DNA from: JBDTLH01 sp039934875
GTDB taxonomy: Bacteria > Acidobacteriota > Terriglobia > Terriglobales > Acidobacteriaceae
NCBI GenBank assembly: GCA_039934875.1
Contig: JBDTLH010000187.1
Location: forward strand, 1 to 6,188
DNA: 6,188 nt
Reading direction: 5' to 3'
Shown here: piece by piece, positions 5,725 through 6,188 of the stretch
Layout: each line of letters opens with the position of its first letter
Position numbering within the stretch: the first letter of the stretch is position 1
The notes under the pieces: model-generated
Seen by the model: the letters and a program-made list of their open reading frames with translations, nothing else
Told to the model about the DNA's origin: nothing
Databases searched by the model: none
Position numbers and translations under genes: made by a program

Positions 5725-6188
5725 CTATCCACCGCCCTGTCGGGGTGCCTCCATACCCAGCACTGCGGTCGATGCCGCCGCCTGATACAAGTATTTTTGG
5801 AAGCCTACAAACGCGATTCTGATCTGCTCCGCGCCGCCCAGGTCAACCTCCGCATCGTAGATCGCATTGTTGTACTTGAGTCTCAGCAGCGGAGGCAGTT
5901 TGTCCTGGTCCAGCTCCTCGACGCCTTCCTTCACATATTGCGTCAATACGAAGTCGAGAAAAGCCTCCTGCTTCCCATCAAAGTGGAGGTGGATGTCACG
6001 CTTTGCTCCCGCCGCCCTGGTCTCGCGCGTGATCGGAGGCAGCGCGAATGCCACATACGCCAGCACGTCGAACAGATCGCTCTTCTCCGCGTCGATGATC
6101 TTCTGTATCTCCGCCATGCGGTCCCGGCTGAACCCTTTCTCGGCCAGCCCGTGTAGAAGTTTTTGCCGCGTATCCGGCCTGCTCCACA
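5725..6188 (-). CDS. hsdR: Type I restriction enzyme R subunit, C-terminal end (5' partial)
   Basis: HsdR is the DNA-translocating and cleaving subunit of a type I restriction-modification complex; it works with HsdM (methylation) and HsdS (recognition). Only the last 153 residues are in the window, in an open frame that runs off the right edge at 6186; the ATG at 6115-6117 is internal. The fragment matches my memory of the EcoEI-type HsdR C-terminal domain, with the runs IIDAEKSDLFDVLAYVAFAL (30-49), HFDGKQEAFLDFVLTQYVKE (68-87), GVEELDQDKL (88-97), PLLRLKY (99-105) and FVGFQKYLYQ (126-135). In the family this region contacts the methylase. The nuclease and helicase motifs lie outside the window, so activity cannot be judged. 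A short Ala/Gly-rich tail (136-153) follows the usual YLYQ end. Other hsd genes, if present, must be to the right. Confidence 0.92.
   Translation of the reverse strand, partial: WSRPDTRQKLLHGLAEKGFSRDRMAEIQKIIDAEKSDLFDVLAYVAFALPPITRETRAAGAKRDIHLHFDGKQEAFLDFVLTQYVKEGVEELDQDKLPPLLRLKYNNAIYDAEVDLGGAEQIRIAFVGFQKYLYQAAASTAVLGMEAPRQGGG

Noticed and set aside
5677..6156. 159-codon plus-strand frame opposite hsdR
   Set aside because: The minus strand carries a clear HsdR C-terminal domain. The plus-strand frame has no ribosome binding site and no family resemblance.

Overview
The window looks like chromosomal DNA of a GC-rich, Gram-negative (diderm) bacterium, most likely an acidobacterium of the Terriglobia type. 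This is inference: the bamA-skp gene pair shows an outer membrane, and the palindromic GGGCTTYAGCCC repeats between genes resemble those I associate with Acidobacteriota. There is no 16S or other taxonomic marker in the window to settle it.

Layout: (1) Positions 1-2674, plus strand: the 3' part of bamA, the outer-membrane protein insertase, with five POTRA domains (the first cut by the window edge) and the whole beta-barrel. (2) Positions 2675-2878: a 204-base gap with a consensus -10 box, a long leader and a possible 21-codon upstream frame. (3) Positions 2879-3592, plus strand: an OmpH/Skp periplasmic chaperone, closed by an intrinsic terminator at 3613-3645. (4) Positions 3744-4805, minus strand: a cytoplasmic GAF-coiled-coil-HATPase protein of the RsbW-like type with a well-formed promoter and ribosome binding site. 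(5) Positions 4806-5155: a 350-base stretch with no gene. It holds the promoter of the GAF gene, a nested inverted repeat, a perfect 8-bp hairpin and a cluster of four 23-bp REP-like units. (6) Positions 5156-5620, minus strand: a small helical protein of unknown function whose stop codon lies inside the fourth repeat unit. (7) Positions 5725-6188, minus strand: the C-terminal end of a type I restriction enzyme R subunit (HsdR), cut by the window edge.

How the genes work together: BamA and Skp belong to one process. Skp holds unfolded outer-membrane proteins in the periplasm and BamA folds them into the membrane. The GAF-HATPase gene converges on this pair and appears to be an independent signalling gene. 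The hsdR end marks one edge of a type I restriction-modification locus, whose hsdM and hsdS would lie beyond the right edge if the locus is complete. The small gene after hsdR is on the same strand but probably has its own promoter.

I see no convincing new multi-gene system. The parts most worth a second look are the repeat/hairpin cluster at 4902-5172, the unknown gene beside hsdR, and the fused sensor/ATPase without a visible partner.
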